A DNA stretch of 64,000 bases from Mycobacterium sp. DL99 (GTDB taxonomy: Bacteria > Actinomycetota > Actinomycetes > Mycobacteriales > Mycobacteriaceae). A program made the translations under genes and the position numbers. Of the stretch, positions 62,204 to 64,000 are shown piece by piece; positions within the stretch are counted from its first letter, which is position 1, and each line of letters begins with the position of its first letter. The stretch lies in assembly GCF_004762045.1 (NCBI RefSeq), contig NZ_SJOM01000007.1, forward strand, positions 1,628,916-1,692,915, read 5' to 3'. Under the pieces are notes generated by a model that worked only from the letters and a program-made list of their open reading frames with translations, had not been told where the DNA came from and searched no databases.

Positions 62204-63658
62204 TCAGCCGCCGCCGCTGACCGCGGCTTCGACTTTGTCGCCGAGCTGTTTGTCGACGTTCTTCCAGTACTCGAAGGCCCGTTCCAGGACGTGGTCGGAG
62301 ACGCCCTTCGACAGGTGACCGGCGATGTTGGAGACCAGCCGGGCCCGCGCCGCGTCGTCGAGCACTTCGCGCACCATCGTGCCGGCCTGGCCCCAGTCGT
62401 CGTCCTCGGCGTGCAGCGTGTACGCGGCGCGAACCATGTCGCCGTCGGCGTGCCACAGTGATTCGCCGGTGCGGGCCGGATCGGCCTGCGGGCCGCCGTA
62501 CGAATTCGGGGCGTACACCGGATCGGAGGCGTTCGTGATGCGCATGGCGCCGTCTTTCGAATAACTGTGCACGTCGACCTTGGGCGAGTTGACCGGGATC
62601 TGCTTGTAGTTGGTCCCGAGCCGAGCGCGGTGGGCGTCGGCATACGAGAAGTCACGGGCCAGCAGCATCTTGTCCGGACTCAAGCCGGTGCCGGGCACGC
62701 GGTTGTTCGGTTCGAAGGCGGCCTGCTCCATCTCGGTGTGGTAGTCGGTGACGTTGCGGTCCAGGCGCAGAGTGCCGACGTCGATCAGCGGATAGTCGCC
62801 GTGCGGCCACACCTTGGTCAGGTCGAACGGGTTGAACCGATAGTCCTTGGCCTCCTCGAACGGCATGATCTGCACTTTCAACGACCAGGTCGGAAACTCG
62901 CCGCGCTCGATGGCCGAGTAGAGATCGCGCTGGTGGGCGTCGCCGTCGATCCCGGCCATCTTGTCGCCTTCCTCCTGCGTGAGGAACTCGACGCCCTGGT
63001 CGGTCTTGAAGTGGTATTTGACCCAGAAGATCTCCCCGGCCGCGTTGATCCAGCTGTAGGTGTGGCTGGAGTAGCCGTTCATGTGCCGCCAATCGCGGGG
63101 GATGCCGCGATCACCCATCAGCCACGTCACCTGATGGGCCGACTCCGGGGACAAAGTCCAGAAATCCCACTGCATGTCGTGATCACGCAGGTTGTTGCCC
63201 GCGCGCCGCTTCTGGGAGCGGATGAAGTGCTGGAACTTCAACGGGTCACGCATAAAGAACACCGGGGTGTTGTTGCCGACCATGTCGAAGTTGCCCTCGG
63301 TCGTGTAGAACTTCGTGGCGAAGCCACGAGGATCACGCCAGGTGTCGGGGCTGCCGCGCTCACCGGCCACGGTCGAAAACCGGGTCAGGGTATCGGTTTT
63401 GACGCCCGGCTGGAACAGTGCGGCCTTGGTGTAGGCGCTGACGTCGCTGGTCACCTCGAAGTGGCCGAATGCGCCGCCGCCCTTGGCGTGCGGCTGGCGT
63501 TCCGGGATGCGCTCCCGGTTGAACATCGCCATCTGCTCGATCAGGTAGTGGTCCTGCAGCAGGATCGGTCCGTCCGGACCGATCGTCAGCGAATGTTCGT
63601 CGCTGTACACCGGAATTCCGGCGTCGGTGGTTGTCGGCTTGGGCTGGGTACCGGTCAC
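62204..63658 (-). CDS. katA: Monofunctional catalase (haem catalase)
   Basis: 484 residues, clade-3 small-subunit size. Catalytic His57 is in [18 protein letters not shown], the essential Asn in [19 protein letters not shown], and the proximal haem Tyr339 in [23 protein letters not shown]-like [17 protein letters not shown] is also classical. It degrades hydrogen peroxide in the cytoplasm. The unusual RQPHAKG (more often RVVHAKG) is within family variation. Convergent with the TetR gene, zero gap. Confidence 0.95.
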   Translation of the reverse strand: MTGTQPKPTTTDAGIPVYSDEHSLTIGPDGPILLQDHYLIEQMAMFNRERIPERQPHAKGGGAFGHFEVTSDVSAYTKAALFQPGVKTDTLTRFSTVAGERGSPDTWRDPRGFATKFYTTEGNFDMVGNNTPVFFMRDPLKFQHFIRSQKRRAGNNLRDHDMQWDFWTLSPESAHQVTWLMGDRGIPRDWRHMNGYSSHTYSWINAAGEIFWVKYHFKTDQGVEFLTQEEGDKMAGIDGDAHQRDLYSAIERGEFPTWSLKVQIMPFEEAKDYRFNPFDLTKVWPHGDYPLIDVGTLRLDRNVTDYHTEMEQAAFEPNNRVPGTGLSPDKMLLARDFSYADAHRARLGTNYKQIPVNSPKVDVHSYSKDGAMRITNASDPVYAPNSYGGPQADPARTGESLWHADGDMVRAAYTLHAEDDDWGQAGTMVREVLDDAARARLVSNIAGHLSKGVSDHVLERAFEYWKNVDKQLGDKVEAAVSGGG

Positions 63659-63774
63659 CCCGTCGCTCCTCTCGCTCTTCAGCGGAAAGCGCCGCGCGAT
63701 GCGACGCCACCGCTGTGACGGACGGGAGCTGAGTACCCAGTGGCTTTCGAATCCACACCCGGCGAGCCGGGTCG

Positions 63775-64000
63775 TTACTGTTCGGCGTGGCCGGCGCGAC
63801 GGCGTACCGGTTCCCGGCCGGGCGGCTGAGGCGGCGGAGGCAGCAGCGGATGGCGGGGAACGACCGCGACTGTGGTCGGTCCACTGGTGCTGAGCACCAC
63901 GTCGTCCCCGGCGTGGCGGATGGCCAGCGACCCGTCCGGCCCGTCGCGCAAGGTGTACGTGACGGCGTCGTGATGCGTGTCGACCGTCAACCGGAATCCC
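63775..64000 (-). CDS. Probable GH65 family enzyme, C-terminal fragment (cut by window end)
   Basis: An open frame enters from the right edge and ends at a TAA at 63775-63777, giving the last 74 residues or so. [20 protein letters not shown] and [20 protein letters not shown] resemble the beta-sandwich C-terminal domain of glycoside hydrolase family 65 (maltose/trehalose/kojibiose phosphorylase type). The neighbouring order also points to Rv3401, a GH65 protein, in M. tuberculosis. The tail is Pro-rich ([20 protein letters not shown]). The catalytic domain is outside the window. Confidence 0.55.
   Translation of the reverse strand, partial: GFRLTVDTHHDAVTYTLRDGPDGSLAIRHAGDDVVLSTSGPTTVAVVPRHPLLPPPPQPPGREPVRRRAGHAEQ

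Overview
The window looks like a chromosomal segment of a fast-growing mycobacterium (Mycolicibacterium type). Base composition is uniformly GC-rich. Gene content and order follow the glmS-nnr-gadB-alr-tsaEBD-groESL1-whiB3-sigD-rsdA-guaB2-guaB3-choD-Rv3406/Rv3405c block of M. tuberculosis; that comparison, and every Rv number below, is from memory. GroEL1 with a histidine-rich tail, WhiB3, RsdA, two IMP-dehydrogenase paralogues and a mycobacterial cholesterol oxidase make the assignment firm. Species cannot be fixed from sequence reading alone.

Layout. 1-5.2 kb: the end of an aldehyde dehydrogenase, a class III CoA-transferase, a hydrolase-fold protein without the nucleophile serine, glmS and an alpha/beta hydrolase. 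5.2-11.6 kb: a mannitol-type PTS permease with DeoR regulator and a divergent zinc polyol-type dehydrogenase, then a divergent EamA exporter/MocR regulator pair. 11.7-22.1 kb: core block nnr, gadB, alr, an overlapping run (hydrolase-tsaE-tsaB-rimI-tsaD-NTF2-like protein), a CIRCE operator, groES and groEL1.

22.1-48.3 kb is the accessory region. In M. tuberculosis groEL1 and whiB3 are direct neighbours; here about 26 kb separates groEL1 from the ancestral-looking whiB3. Two duplications mark it. The last bases of groEL1 plus its terminator recur at 25.0 kb, enclosing a low-complexity secreted protein, an adenylate cyclase pseudogene and an orphan gene. A second whiB3 with its own terminator lies at 37.3 kb, so two whiB3 copies bracket about 10 kb holding one long minus-strand operon: GntR/UTRA regulator, BtpA/SgcQ-type protein, ureidoglycolate-lyase-like cupin, PfkB kinase, peptide/nickel-type ABC importer, amidotransferase-like protein and a TenA-like protein lacking the usual catalytic cysteine. 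This operon is the best candidate for an undescribed system. Between the duplicated segments (25.3-37.3 kb) sits a mixed set of stress, lipid and redox genes (SRPBCC, FAD oxidase, HD protein, haemophore-like protein, P450, alcohol dehydrogenase, enoyl-CoA hydratase, TetR, F420-type reductase, OsmC, DoxX).

48.3-64 kb returns to core order: an Rv3415c-like protein, sigD-rsdA, an Rv3412-like protein, guaB2, guaB3, choD, a PhoU-like protein, a TetR-controlled ABC/YhgE pair with a strikingly degenerate ATPase, the sulfate-ester dioxygenase/TetR pair, a catalase, and the tail of a probable GH65 enzyme.

No tRNA, rRNA, transposase, integrase or CRISPR array was seen. Regulatory palindromes are unusually clear at several divergent promoters (19.85, 34.77, 57.84 and 61.58 kb). 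Four intergenic inverted repeats with sizeable loops (11.56, 25.24, 36.74 and 54.61 kb) look like dispersed palindromic elements.
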